Below are positions 34,370 through 45,165 of a stretch of 64,000 bases of DNA, one piece after another (position 1 is the first letter of the stretch; each line of letters opens with the position of its first letter). The stretch covers positions 135,113,248 to 135,177,247 of the forward strand of contig NC_092861.1 in assembly GCF_032062135.1 (NCBI RefSeq), read 5' to 3'. A model generated the notes under the pieces. That model ran no database searches. It had not been told where the DNA came from and worked only from the letters and a program-made list of their open reading frames with translations. A program made the position numbers and the translations under genes. The stretch comes from Pyxicephalus adspersus (taxonomy: Eukaryota; Chordata; Amphibia; Anura; Pyxicephalidae).

Positions 34370-35379
34370 ATCAGTACAGAGCAGCTCCAAAAGTTGTGTA
34401 ATATAGTTCCCATGTGCTTACAACATCTCCAACACATAGAACTGACATGCAGGTAAATTTTGGCCATTAAATCTGAGTCCTTTACCATCTGGTAAGTACC
34501 TTACAGTTCGTCTCTTGGTAACAGTTGCTAATAGAGGCCTTGTGTCAATAATATAAAATACACTCTGCCTGTTCATCAGTAAACTTAACATTAGGATCCC
34601 TCTCCCATCTGGAGAGAAACAAGGGCGCCGGGGGGTCACCTGCCGTCAGTTGCATTTTATATGCATAGGATAATGTACCTCTCAGAGGGTCTCCAGGCAT
34701 ACATAAGTTCTCAAGAGGGGTGAGGGGTCTGTGGAAGGCCTAAGCAGATGGCATTGAGTAGATAAAATATTGAAACTGTACCTTTCTACAAATATCGAAA
34801 GGAGGGAGGGAATGGTCCATTCAAATCTGCCCGATCGCACTCCAGTTAGGGGGCGGCATTAAAATGTATAGCTCTGAAAATTCCCTTTTCGATCCATGGC
34901 TTAAAGACCACGTCTTTCCAACTAGTGGAGAATTCAGGATTTCCAAGTATAGGGGACATCGGGGAAGGGAATGTCTCAAGTCCCTCATTGCGGAAATATT
35001 TAGCCACTATTTTGAGCTTCTCCCCTGTCAGGGGATGGCGACGAAGAGAGCTGCAATCTGTCGAAGGAATTCAGATGTGAATTTGTGCAACACATGTCGA
35101 GAGATATGTACCAGCAGAGTTTGTAACAGGTAGAGAAGACGAAGCATAATATTCATTTTAGGATGTTGCCGCGGCCGAACCTTGAAAAGGCTTGCTGCCA
35201 CCAGCGATGGAGGTCACTAGGAATGGTAATAAAAAGCAGCAAAAAATTGAATTCCACCACACAATTAATATTAGCATAAACCAATACAAGGACGCACCCA
35301 AGCACACTGTGTTCACAGAGGCTTATAGCGGGCAATGGTGTAAAGGACAGGCTCTCCCTAAATTGCCAGAGTGACCAAT
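34370..35379 (-). pseudogene. L1-type ORF2, C-terminal part
   Basis: The first readable block is FNFLLLFITIPSDLHRWWQQ followed by FGRGNILKMNIMLRLLYLLQ, the thumb region of L1 ORF2 ('DL.RW......GR.N..KM.ILP..LYL.Q'). Further blocks in shifted frames are ISRHVLHKFTSEFLRQIAAL, APLFLSRWERDPNVKFTDE and finally the cysteine motif CWRCCKHMGTILHNFWSC, characteristic of the L1 ORF2 C-terminus. Stops and indels separate every block. The 73-codon minus-strand ORF at 34418-34639 is an out-of-frame shadow. Confidence 0.78.
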
Positions 35380-35805
35380 GACCTTGCGCCACCTGGCATC
35401 ATTTGGTTGGACAGTAACTGAATCCCCTGCAGCCGATTGGAATTCAAACTAACTATGTCCCGCCTAACGGCGAGGCAACCGAGTGCCACGCCCTCAGGGG
35501 GTACAAGAGGCATGCATGGTAGCGCGCGCACCTCTTCCCACAGCACCCCTAGGACGTGCACTACTTTGCACATCCAAAGGAGTGCTGAGAACAGGAGTTT
35601 CTGTAACCACGTCCATAGGGATGCAAGGAATGCCACCTGGCCAAACAGTAGTTTGGCCAGGACGGATCCCTCTGCCTGCAAAGAGAGACATGCTGCGAGC
35701 AGAGCAGCAGCCTCGGCCATGCTGCCTGCTACAGCGGTGTCTCCCTCTGCCGCTGGGATCCCCAGGGAAGCCGCGGGCTCCAAGGACGGGTAAGTTCCTT
35801 ACATG
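35380..35805. other. GC-rich foreign segment replacing the LINE's RT core
   Basis: This ~0.4 kb is much more GC-rich than its surroundings and contains CpG-dense patches ('agcgcgcgcacc', 'aagccgcgggctcc'). It lies where L1 ORF2 should contain its reverse-transcriptase palm, including the YxDD box, none of which is present. Overlapping ORFs of 111-141 codons on both strands are by-products of the GC content. An 11-bp perfect inverted repeat, cctggccaaac / gtttggccagg, is at 35636-35661. It may be part of an LTR or 5' UTR of another retroelement. The origin is unknown and both borders are approximate. Confidence 0.5.
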
Positions 35806-36389
35806 GGCGCTTTGGTAAGAGCTGCTTGCAATTCAGCTGAACTAATAGGGGCATCAAGAATAGAAAGAGCTTACTCTGGTATTTTAGGCATGCCTGAGGA
35901 GTTTAGATAGTCCTGCATAATTGCTGCCATCGAGGCTGAAGAGGTTATATTCGGGCTGTCTCTCAAATTATACAATTTTTAATAAAAATCTTTGAAAGGG
36001 TCTGCAATGTCCCAGGAACAGTGTAATGGGTTACCAGAATTCGAGTGTATGCATGGTATAAAGGCACGAGCTCTCTTAGCCCTGACCGCCCGAGCCAAAC
36101 CCTTTCCACTTTTTATAAAAGAAGGCCCTACACTTATCAAGCTGGGATTTTGCCCTAAAACAGCATAACATATTAATTGTCCCACGCAGAGCTGTTAATT
36201 AGGCTTCTATGTCTCAAGAATGACCCCACTTATGTCACGTTTCCAGGGCATGGAAGTCCTGGAGCATCTGCACTAATTGAGCCTGGTGCTTTACTTAAGC
36301 CTCTGCTTTCTGTATAAACTGCCTGCGAATATAGCATTTATGTGCATCCCATACATTCAGTGGACTAGAAACAGAGGCTTTGTTGCGGC
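35806..36389 (-). pseudogene. L1-type ORF2, linker between endonuclease and RT
   Basis: Three frames are needed to read through. Pieces are a tryptophan/aspartate start (VWDAHKCYIRGQFIQKAEA), FHALE, then AVRAKRARAFIPCIHS, DIADPFKDFY, RDSPNITS and ISSAELQAALTKAP. In L1 ORF2 this linker contains the 'LLARALRAKRA', 'I...F..FY' and 'EL..AL...K.GKSPG' motifs just before RT block 0. The reading stops exactly after KAPM, where the expected G-K-S-P-G-P-D-G is missing and foreign GC-rich DNA begins. Confidence 0.72.
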
Positions 36390-37110
36390 TGAAAAAAATC
36401 AGGGCCCAAAACCCTCAGAGGTCAGTAGGGACTCATTGAGGCACCAGGAACTACTCTTTGAGGGAAGGACATCGGATAGAATAGTTAGCGAGATCGGGGA
36501 GTGGTCCAGGAAGGTCATAGAACCAATTCCAGAAGCTTGTTTAAGGGAGATCGCCTCATGCTTTAGTAAAAAAAGGTCAATACTTGAATAGGTTTTGTGG
36601 ACCGGTGAAGAAAAAGTGTAGTCGCGCTCCCTGGGTTGTTGTATTCTCCATATGTGGATAAGTTGGTGCTGATGTAAAAGAGTTTTCAGCCGCCACAAAG
36701 TGGAATAGGGAAGGTGAGAAGCCCCCTGGCAAACATCCTGAGCAAGATCTAATGTCAAATTAAAATCCCGTCCTACTACCAACATACCTTTTGTAAATGT
36801 ATCTGCAATATCAATGAATTCCTCCAAGTAAGATAGTTGATTGGTGAGCCTCAGGGTCAGATTGTACAGCAAATAATGTCCAGGGAAGAGACTTGTCAAT
36901 CAAAATACTGACACCCTTGGATTTAGAATCAGGAGAGGAGCCATGGTAGGTTTGGAAACAGTGGCTTTTAAATGATGGTACCTTGTCATGACGAAAGTGC
37001 GTCTCCTGGATAAATGCCACTTGGCATTTTAGGTGACTAAGGGCATTCAGCACCACTGAACGCTTGGTCGGTGAATTGAGACCCTTGGCGTTAATGGATG
37101 AAAATTTTTA
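36390..37110 (-). pseudogene. L1-type ORF2, apurinic-like endonuclease domain
   Basis: This domain nicks target DNA during LINE insertion. The minus strand gives an N-terminal SINAKGLNSP-type start near 37100, then VAFIQETHFR with the catalytic glutamate, VSILIDKSLPW, and after a frameshift near 36840-36880 LVVGRDFNLTLD with the catalytic Asp/Asn pair. It continues with SSIDLFLL and FLDHSPISLTI containing the catalytic D-H pair. Order and spacing match the exonuclease-endonuclease-phosphatase fold of L1 ORF2. An in-frame stop occurs at the end of the first open segment and another follows at about 36398. Catalytic residues are visible, but the frame is broken. Confidence 0.82.
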
Positions 37111-37184
37111 ACGACATGAAGACTGTACGTTAGGGCCACACATGCTCACCTGTTCCACTAAATCAAACACAATGGGTCTGGGAA

Positions 37185-37305
37185 GGGAAGGATAAATGTG
37201 GGAGGAAGAGTGGGGGCTCTGTTAGAGGGAGTGCGGAAAGAAAAAGGAAAGGGGAGCAAAAGAAGAGAAAAAAGAGAGAAAGAAAGAGAAAAAGAAATCG
37301 GTAGT
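37185..37305. repeat. Purine-rich tract between LINE ORF1 and ORF2
   Basis: A second A/G-rich run on the plus strand ('ggaaagaaaaaggaaagggg', 'gagaaaaaagagagaaagaa'). It sits just upstream of ORF2 on the LINE's sense strand. The minus-strand ORF of 117 codons through it, with many Leu and Phe, is a translation of this low-complexity tract. Confidence 0.65.
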
Positions 37306-38329
37306 GCCCCTGACTTACTGTCGGGGTCAAGACAAGTAATGCTACTACAAGTGGGTACCTAGCTCCTATTCGCACAAGTAAAAGGAGCAAACTAGTGGGG
37401 AAAGTGATACACAAGGCGAGCATGATACCGCCTGACAACCCCCCACCCCCCCACACACATCCAAATATAATAACCAATAAAAACATAAACATCAGCAAAG
37501 GTAAAAGTAAGCACAAATTGTACTGTTTCCCTTAATACACAAAACAAACATAGCCAGAGCAGATAAGGAAAAAAAATTGAAGGTGGAAAAGTAACTACTG
37601 CATTACATTAATAAACATGTAAGTTGGAGGGCCCAGCCGGGACCCAATATGGCAACAACATACAGCGTAGCAGTGTAAAGAATCGGAGCAAAACCCAGAG
37701 GGTCAACAGAGTCCACGTCTATAATCATAAACCTATCTGCCATCTGAACACTGCTATCACTTCTCTAAGCAACTTTTTACCAAAAATATCTATTGTGGTC
37801 CAGTGGGCAAATAGGCATAAAAACATAAAGAACAGGTAAAAACAATTAGCAAATAAAAATGTGGGACATAAGAAACATCCCGGCTCCCAAAGGAAAATAA
37901 GGGCCTGGCTATATCATCTTGGAGCGTCTCAGTACTACCAGCCTAAATCAGTTAAGCAATCTAGCCCCATTCAAAGGTGGGATCAATTACATACCAGTTT
38001 CTACTATTAGAGGGCCTTAGAGTAGCACTTCCGCCTCCAGGTTATGAATAGGGATTAGCTTCTGGGCCTATCAGAATACTATGTAGACCATCATCCTCTC
38101 CCCTGATTATACGTAGTCTGTCTCTCCTGTTAAAGTACAGGGGTAATGGGGGTAAACTGATACCACCTCAGGAGCACAGGGGCATATAAAAACCTGTTTT
38201 GAGCAGGAAAATACCCACTGCCTTCTATGTAAACACAGTGACTCAAAATCTGGTAATAACACGGGGCTAGGAAAATGCATCTTATATCAGATCTATAAAA
38301 ACACTATCATAAAAAGAGCAGCAGCAGAA

Positions 38330-39300
38330 TAATCACATGAAAAAACAGTGCAGTAAAACCGTATAGCCATGGGTCATTTTCAACAATAGAACATCAAATG
38401 GCAAGTGCAACAAGTACACCCCATTCTGAAAGGAATAGAGATCAGGCCTCATTAGACATAGGTGCCGGGATATCCCGCGCACCGGAAAATTGCTGTGCCG
38501 GGTTCTCTGTGGTATATCCAACCTGCGGCTCCGCTGCAAAGAGGCCACTGCATCCACTGTAAAATCTAGCCAGTTCGGGATGTTAACAGGTTCCACTCCT
38601 AGCATGGTGAACAGTGCAGGGAGTTGTGAGTGGCAATGTAGTGCAAATGATTCACCACACATGAAACGGGTGTCCCCATCTGTAGTATGCACCAGCGGAG
38701 TGGATCAATTCCAGAAGAGGACTTAATGTATGACGCATACGTAGAGCTTGCGTTGAGACATCTTGTAACAATTGTGTGCTTACTCTATCAAAGTCAACCA
38801 GGCCATGGTATCATGCTTTCCTCAAAATTTCCCTTTTAAGTGTATTAATGATTACGGCACAACACATCATTAGGCAAACTTAAGCTCCTATGCCGGATGC
38901 TACGGACTCTGTGTACCCGATCAACTTCAATGGCTGTGCCCGGTCTAGAAGTGTGTTCAAAATTGCTGTAACAGTGACACGTAGATCAACGTTAGCTGTG
39001 GCTGTAGAGATACCCCGCAGGCAGGGGTGAAGAAGCAAGGAAGTAAGTTGTGATCGCATTTCCCTCATAGATGAATGGAGGGTAGCTACAGATGACTGTA
39101 GTGTAGTTGTGGAAGTTTCCAGGGTAGTAATCCTATCGGCCACTGCAGTCACAGTGTTTTGCACTGTTTCAAAATCTTTGAGCAGTGAACTCTCAATACG
39201 TGAAATCATGGCTTCCAGGTCACTTTTAGTAGGCAAGGAAGAAAAAAATTCCTGCGGCATGGCATGAGATACATAAGCCTGCATGGGGGAAGCAGCTGTG
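38330..39300 (-). pseudogene. L1-type ORF1 remnant (coiled-coil RNA-binding protein)
   Basis: ORF1 proteins of L1 elements are RNA chaperones that trimerise through a coiled coil. The open segment at 38880-39284 gives MPQEFFSSLPTKSDLEAMIS, then a heptad-rich stretch (VADRITTLETSTTTLQSSVA, LHSSMREMRSQLTSLL) that fits the coiled coil. Downstream, 38333-38692 in another frame shows a C-terminal-domain-like stretch (HCHSQLPALFTMLGVEP, VNIPNWLDFTVDAVASLQ), where L1 ORF1p normally has its CTD. The two pieces are split by frameshifts and stops around 38700-38990. The assignment rests on position and general pattern. The endonuclease and C-terminus of the neighbouring ORF2 make it credible. Confidence 0.65.
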
Positions 39301-39310
39301 CCTGATTCAG

Positions 39311-42242
39311 GAGAGTCAGACCCTCAAGACCCATCTTGAAAAATAGCAGGACTCCTTGGAGTATCTAGCGAGTAGGCTAGATATTTATTTAGGCTTATAT
39401 ATCTATAAAAGGGGGGTGGGGGGGAATTGGCTAAAACGTAATCAGCCTTTACACTCTACAGATATCCCCTTGAAAATAAAAGAAAAAGATATATATTTTG
39501 GAATTTAGGCAAATATATGGGGATGTGTGATAAATCAATGGTTGCAAAAATAATACATTTTTGATAAATGATAAAAAAACGAATGCCAGAACAGGAAACT
39601 CTACATCCCATGGTACCTATCCAAAGTGAAAAGATGGAGCTCTTCTCTTTCATCTGCTTGATACCACAGAGCCTTATCATGAGATCTGCAGAACCCAGTA
39701 GTAAAGACATTCTGTGTGTAATTCCTTTTTTGCTCTCCTGGGGGAATATACAGACAAGTTATCGTTGGAAATTTGCATATACATGGCAGTTCAAATACAT
39801 TTTAGGCGCATGTTCATAAAGTCATCTGATGAACAGCTTGCCACTATTCATTAATTTTTAAAATTTGTGTACCACTTTTTTTAACAATTCATAAAAGAGT
39901 AAACAAATTTTTCAAAGGGGATCAGTGATTTGATGGCCATATCATAACCACTCTAATATGCAATCTGTAGCTCCATTCATTTGGAATGGAATACCATTTC
40001 ACCAGCCACAACAGTAGTAAAGGCCATGCACCAATACATCTAAAAGTGGCAATTAGTGGCAAACTGCAAATCTCAGTGTTTGTCTCCATTGTTGCCTATG
40101 GTGTTTTTCACCATTAAAGTGGCAATCTAGAAGGGTCAGGAGCCTGGAAGGGAGGAAGCTTGGCATAAGGCTGGGATAACTGGGTGGGAAGACAGAGCAT
40201 GGGGTGGGAAGGTCAAAGACAGTTTAGGAGGATTGGGATTCAAAGGCAGGATTGGTGTAAAGGGGGAACTGTGAGTGGGCAGTAGGGTATAAAGGAAAAT
40301 GGGATGATGAAAGGGTGAAATCAGACGTCCTGCCAGCAGGGAAGGAAATTCTCCCCCCCCCCCCCTTGTTAACAGGGATTTGGAAGATTAAAGTTCCTTG
40401 TTTCAGTTGGATTGGTGGTTTGGGGTCCTTGAGGGCAATGCGTCAATAAGGTGATGGAGTTGTCTGGAGAACCATCTCTGCTATGGGGTCTCCTATGCAG
40501 TGTATTTTTACAGCAAGTGGGTGGTAATTGGTGTGCGAATAGTATCCGTAACTGGTGGAATGACTGGGAGCCAGGAATATCAATGATAGTGGAAATCCCC
40601 TGTTGATGGTTGTGCAGTAGGCAATGTCCTTGAGGACCTGCAATCTGATTAGTTGTTAGTTGGGGTTGTAATGTTGTAATGTTATAATGTTATGATAACA
40701 TATGATAACATATGATATGATGTGACTTTTCATTATTAAGCCTTGTAATAAACAATAGTGAGGCCATTTGCATCATACCTATATATTTCTAGGTGTCGTT
40801 ATTTGGTGTGGATGGGTAAATGTTGAGGGATTTTCTTGCCTGCATGGATATCCGATCTGACATTTTAACAGCAGAAGTCCGTATATTGCCTAAAGTGGTA
40901 ACGGTATTGAAAAGTTGTGATTTTTTTCATCTGAGGGTTTTATAAGAGCAGTCTGAAAAGTGGCATTATATCTGCAGAAATACTGCCACATTTTGACAAT
41001 CTACAACTAGCTACATTTATAAAAGGACCCCTTACAATCTTTGGAGACAAGTTGCAGCACGTCATGCTAAACTATAGTGCACTTTTGGCTGGATTTTGTC
41101 CTAAGAAAATAATTCCAGTGTGCTTCTAGAGGAAATAATTTACCAGAACTAAAGGAGAAATGTGAAATCTTTTCAGTCCATTTTCTTCAATTTGTATGCT
41201 CTTGTGTCTCTAAAAGTTGATGTATTACTTTTTGATGTACTGAGTGAAAGCATCGGCTAATTTGCATATGATTGTTTTTGTCTCTGATACAGTGGAATAT
41301 TTTTTACTCCTAATGGGACTTGTCACTAATTTATTATCATTAAAATGACATAGGGGGACAGGCAGATGGAGAATAAACTTTTTGACAACAATACCAACAA
41401 TTACAAAGCTCGTTCTCGAAAAAATGCTTGAGAGAAGAAAACAATTGCAGGCTTTGTCTCCCTCACCTTTCTGATAGACCTCATCCTTCGCCTATGGATG
41501 ATGAAAGACGCTTGTAATTACGTTTTTTGTGGAGATTTTAAGTGAAGAGCTTAACAAACAGCAAGAATTTTTATGGTTAATTAAAGAGATGTGAGACTGA
41601 CCACAATTTTGCTCTAAAAAATGCATGAAGTTAGAACTGTACGTGCTACTCTATAGTAACCATTTAAATATATTCTTGACCAATGTGAAGCTGATTGGTC
41701 ATCAGGCCACTGAAGTCTCTGTACATCAGAATTCAGACTGGCAGAAATGGAAGCAGAACAAGGGGCCAATTAGGTGTGCTAACGTTCAAAAAGCATGCTA
41801 ATAGGAGAAGAGAAACAGACTTATTAGTGTTATTACTCTTGCTTCTCCATTCACTGTCCAATCACAAAGTGTAAGGGGTTGGGAACAAGACCTGTACATG
41901 TTACTGAACTACAGCAACCAAGACATAAAAGAAAAAATCTCTGTCTTTGCACAGGATTGTGCTGCACGTCAAATGTGTGAATCCTTAGGCAAGTAAAAAA
42001 AAAACCTTATGTATATTTCCGCAATATGTACACATTTGCACGTCTGGTCTAATCTCAAGCAACAGTTTGTGTCAAGAGCTGCTACTGTTCCAAAATTGAA
42101 ATCAGTGTTGTCAGCCCTGTCTGAGTTTTCCTTTCCTGGATGACAGAACATCCTCCCCCTATATTCTGGAGATGAGAAAAAGGGGTGGTGTGCTTTAGGT
42201 ACTTCTCGATGCCACATGGTGAAATATATTTTATATATAGAG
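39311..42242. other. Intergenic DNA with a candidate conserved element
   Basis: No gene is supported. A C12 homopolymer is near 40354. An AT-rich tandem of 'gttataat/gataacatat' units is at about 40668-40722. The part 41200-41620 looks single-copy and contains an octamer-like ATTTGCATAT. The segment 41740-41935 shares an old repeat with 29.7 kb. Confidence 0.4.
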
Positions 42243-42560
42243 CATTGGTCACCAACCTTTTGCACGTCACGGACCACTAAATGCACGGACTGGGCATGCA
42301 TGGAGAGCCATGTGTCACTTAAAGGGGAAGAAACTTAACCCCAGAGTGATGTCATGATGCCAGAACCCGCCCACTCTCTCATTGTAGGTCTGAGCCAGAG
42401 ACACAACCCGCCCACCTGCCTGAGACTGCGATGTCAATGCCGGTGTGCCCCCTCAAGCAGGGTCCTTCTTCTGACTCCGCTGGTGGGTGCATCAGCCAGA
42501 GCCGCGGCCTACCTGTTGGATGACCGCAGCCAACTAGTGGACCATGGACCTCTGTAGTAG
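42243..42560 (+). mobile_element. hAT-like nonautonomous element, copy 2
   Basis: It begins CATTGGTCACCAACCTTTTG and carries the family markers 'cacggaccactaaatgcac', 'gtcacttaaaggggaagaaa', 'gatgtcatgatgccagaacc' and 'cagagccgcggcc'. The right end is partly lost: 'actagtggaccatggacc' is present but the final CAG-type terminus is not clear. No intact 8-bp duplication is visible. Confidence 0.78.
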
Positions 42561-42589
42561 AATACCAAATAATGCTGGCCCAGAACTAT

Positions 42590-42690
42590 GCAGGCATCAT
42601 CAAATGGTGGGGTCAATCAGCCATAGTTCGAGGAACCCCTAGCAATCTCTGGAGCAACCCTGGGGTTTCATGGTACCTGATAAGAATGTC
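42590..42690. mobile_element. Fragment of hAT-like 'aaccctgg' element
   Basis: Shows 'ggaacccctagcaatctctg' and 'gagcaaccctggggtttcat', which is the right-end half of a family seen more fully at 52.7 kb. Truncated and diverged. Confidence 0.45.
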
Positions 42691-43129
42691 TGGTCTAGAA
42701 TATGCCTTTATGATAGTATTTGAGGGGGGTGGGGGGAGGAAGGCTGGTTTGTCCCCCAGATTTAGAGTTGGATCCCACCAGGGGACCAAAGATCATCCAT
42801 GAAGCAAGGATGACTACGAATATGGGCTTTCTTGTTTGGAGGCTACTCTTAGTGATTTGATAGGAGCTTGTATTGACCAGTTCATTATTTGAAGCTGACC
42901 ATGTACAGCCCAGGTATGTGGGCCTATGTTCTGAGTAAATCTACCCAAAAAGTTCTGTCTTCAATTACCTCATTTGTTCATCTCTACACAATATAATATT
43001 TAATACTACTGCACCTGTATAATTCATAGGTAACCTGAATTCAGAGATATATGCAAACTTCAGTAGCCTAACATGCGCATAGCAATTATTATTTCAATCC
43101 AGCTTCACTTGCTGCATGCTACCCGATTT
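42691..43129. other. Intergenic DNA, nothing recognised
   Basis: No supported feature. Confidence 0.4.
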
Positions 43130-43809
43130 TCTGGCGTATAAGACGACTTTTTAACCCCGAAAAATCTGTGCCAAAGTCAGTGGTCATCTTATAGGCCGGC
43201 TACTTACCTGCAGCTTGCTTCCCTTGCTTCATATGTCCGGCGCATATGGTGGGGGGTGCAGAGGGCGAGTCCCAGCTTTGTGCGGGGAGTATGAAGCAAG
43301 GGTAAGCAAGCTGCACACACATCTTCCTGTAGGAGGAGAATGTGAGCCTGGATTGGCTCTCCACCATAACCCGCCCATTCGACTTGGAGGGCTGCGCCTT
43401 AGAGGAGTGGGGAGCGCGCCAGGGGCAGTGTAGGCTGCCACTGTACACGCCTCTTACCTCCTCCTTTATCCCTCCTCCAATTACTGTACTGTTCCTTCTG
43501 CCTCTCAGATCTCGGACAATAGCGAGATCTGAGAGGCAGAAGGAACAGTACAGTAATTGGCAGACCACTCAGACACACAGCCTTATGTTTATAAGTGACA
43601 GTTTTTCTGCTAAGTACATGCATGTCATAAGCATTTGAATTAAAATTACCATATTTAAATCATATCTGATGTTTTTTATTTTTTTTTTGGTGTGCGTTGG
43701 AAAAGGGGTAGTCTTCCACGGCGAGTATATTCCAAACTCTATATTTTAACTGGAAAAGTTGGGGGTCGTCTTATATGCCCAGTCGTCTTATACACCGGAA
43801 AATACGGTA
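43130..43809. mobile_element. DNA transposon with 'gtataagacgac' ends
   Basis: The left end reads TACCCGATTTTCTGGCGTAT then 'aagacgact'. The reverse complement of the right end reads TACCGTATTTTCCGGTGTAT then 'aagacgact'. Sub-terminal 'cttatag/cttatatg' motifs repeat on both sides. These ends define a ~680 bp nonautonomous element. The middle is GC-rich and includes the perfect hairpin described separately. No transposase frame survives. Several overlapping ORFs on both strands are consequences of the palindrome. Confidence 0.8.
43477..43560. repeat. Perfect 38-bp inverted repeat (84-nt hairpin)
   Basis: The left arm 43477-43514 is exactly the reverse complement of the right arm 43523-43560, with an 8-nt loop 'gacaatag'. 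I checked all 38 positions. Transcribed from either strand it would fold into a 38-bp perfect stem, long enough for Dicer-type processing. It lies inside an element whose own ends have several mismatches. Confidence 0.95.
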
Positions 43810-44689
43810 GTTACAAATTAGTAACACAAAATAATAAAATCCAAAATAGCCAGCCAACTAAAATTATTAGAAGGTCAGCAACGACAGCCTGGCTTTTTTC
43901 ATGCCAAGTGTACTTTAAAACATTTTTTCTTTCCTAAGAGAACAATGAAAAGAAATTGTTCTATGTGGTTTAAATTCCAATGAAAAACACAATGTACCTT
44001 TATTTTAAAGTTGTCACAAATTAGTCTGAAAATCTAATATTCCTAAAGGTCACTTAAATGAAGGTACGGTGTGCTGAAAGCCATCAGATCATGAACAATC
44101 ATTAAACAATTTATCTGAACAAGAAAAAAAAAGGAAAAAGAAAGAGATACACTGCAATAGTCTGAAAATAGCATCTGGATTTTGCACATTTTTTTCAAAT
44201 TATTTCATTTCTCTGATCATTAAAAATTGTCACAGTTAATTAGCAGTATATGTTTCATTAGTATAACTGCTAGAAGGCAGTTGCATCTGCTTACAAAAGA
44301 AATTTATTTTAACTGCTGATATGAAAGCTTGTTGAATGTTACTCTGTATTTGTTTTTTTTAAGTGTATAAAAAAAAACTACTGGAATAAAGGTTGAGATT
44401 ATAAAGGGGTTGCTGTAATATATACACAGACTAGAAGGGTCACAAGTCAGATTTTTCTTTTTTCTTTTTGGCAATCCTCTCCTGCCGTGTCAGACCTATA
44501 GATCTCCATATACCAATTTTTGCTTTCTTTTGGAAATTTTGGTTATTGGATAGCCATGGGTCCGACACTGAAAAGGCGTTTTCTTTATAGGGCTGAACGG
44601 AAGTAAAAAAAATAATAGAAAAGATGTAAATAGCCATTTTACTGTCTTTTAAACTTAACCTATCCTATAAATCAAACTCTTAGGCTAAT
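43810..44689. other. Intergenic DNA, nothing recognised
   Basis: No supported feature. Confidence 0.4.
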
Positions 44690-45165
44690 TTCAGACCTGA
44701 AGTGGACTATAGAGATCTGCTGCAGATTTAACTGGTTTCCAAACCTCTCGAATTCAGATGTTTGAAAACTGTTGGGAACTAGTTTGTACAGACAGTTGCA
44801 GATGGTTGCGGCGGATTGCAGCAGCAGGTACTGAATGCAATGAATGTTGCTTCTGGCTGCCCTTGACTGTCCAGTCGCATTTATTGACTTGAATGCAACC
44901 ACCTTCACCTGTAGCTCACAGCTATTAGAAAGCTAATGCTGCTGGAAAACTAAGATAATCCTAATTTCTGTTTTTAACTTTTTGAACCAAAGCAAAATGC
45001 AACCTCAAAGCAACTGCACTCAAACACATATCAGAGAGGTTGAGTGCATTTGTGGTTGACTCAACAATTGCAGGATTAAACGCAATATTGAGGGGCAGCT
45101 GGGAGCGGATAACAGTGAAAATTTCAAAAATTGCAAATCTGAAAGGGGCCCTGACCTGCATATAA
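44690..45165. repeat. Interspersed repeat, copy 2 (pair with 23.9 kb)
   Basis: It is collinear with 23857-24335: 'tttcagacctgaagtggact', 'cagttgcagatggttgc', 'ggattgcagcag', 'actgaatgcaa', 'gacttgaatgcaac', 'ggcagctgggagcgga' and 'gaaaggggccctgacc'. Identity is moderate, so both are old. Overlapping ORFs are not shared with the other copy. Confidence 0.65.

Larger units (their letters stand above)
33601..39310 (-). mobile_element. Degenerate L1-type LINE (minus strand)
   Basis: Reading on the minus strand, right to left, the order is ORF1-like coiled-coil protein, inter-ORF spacer with a pyrimidine tract, ORF2 endonuclease, ORF2 linker, foreign insert, ORF2 C-terminus, then a probable 3' UTR with a second pyrimidine-rich tract (33865-33995). 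All coding parts are frameshifted. The overall order and the CW-rich C-terminus (CWRCCKHMGTILHNFWSC) identify an L1/Tx1-type element. The outer borders are approximate because no target duplication could be found. It cannot encode a working retrotransposition machinery. Confidence 0.8.

Noticed and set aside
35358..35818. ORFs of 111-141 codons on both strands
   Set aside because: They overlap in several frames within a GC-rich segment, and length follows from few stop codons in GC-rich DNA. No domain is recognisable.
37163..37516. 117-codon Leu/Phe-rich minus-strand ORF resembling a membrane protein
   Set aside because: It is the translation of a pyrimidine-rich low-complexity tract between the two LINE ORFs.
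43342..43638. Overlapping ORFs with the same peptide on both strands
   Set aside because: The shared peptide arises from the perfect palindrome at 43477-43560, not from a gene.
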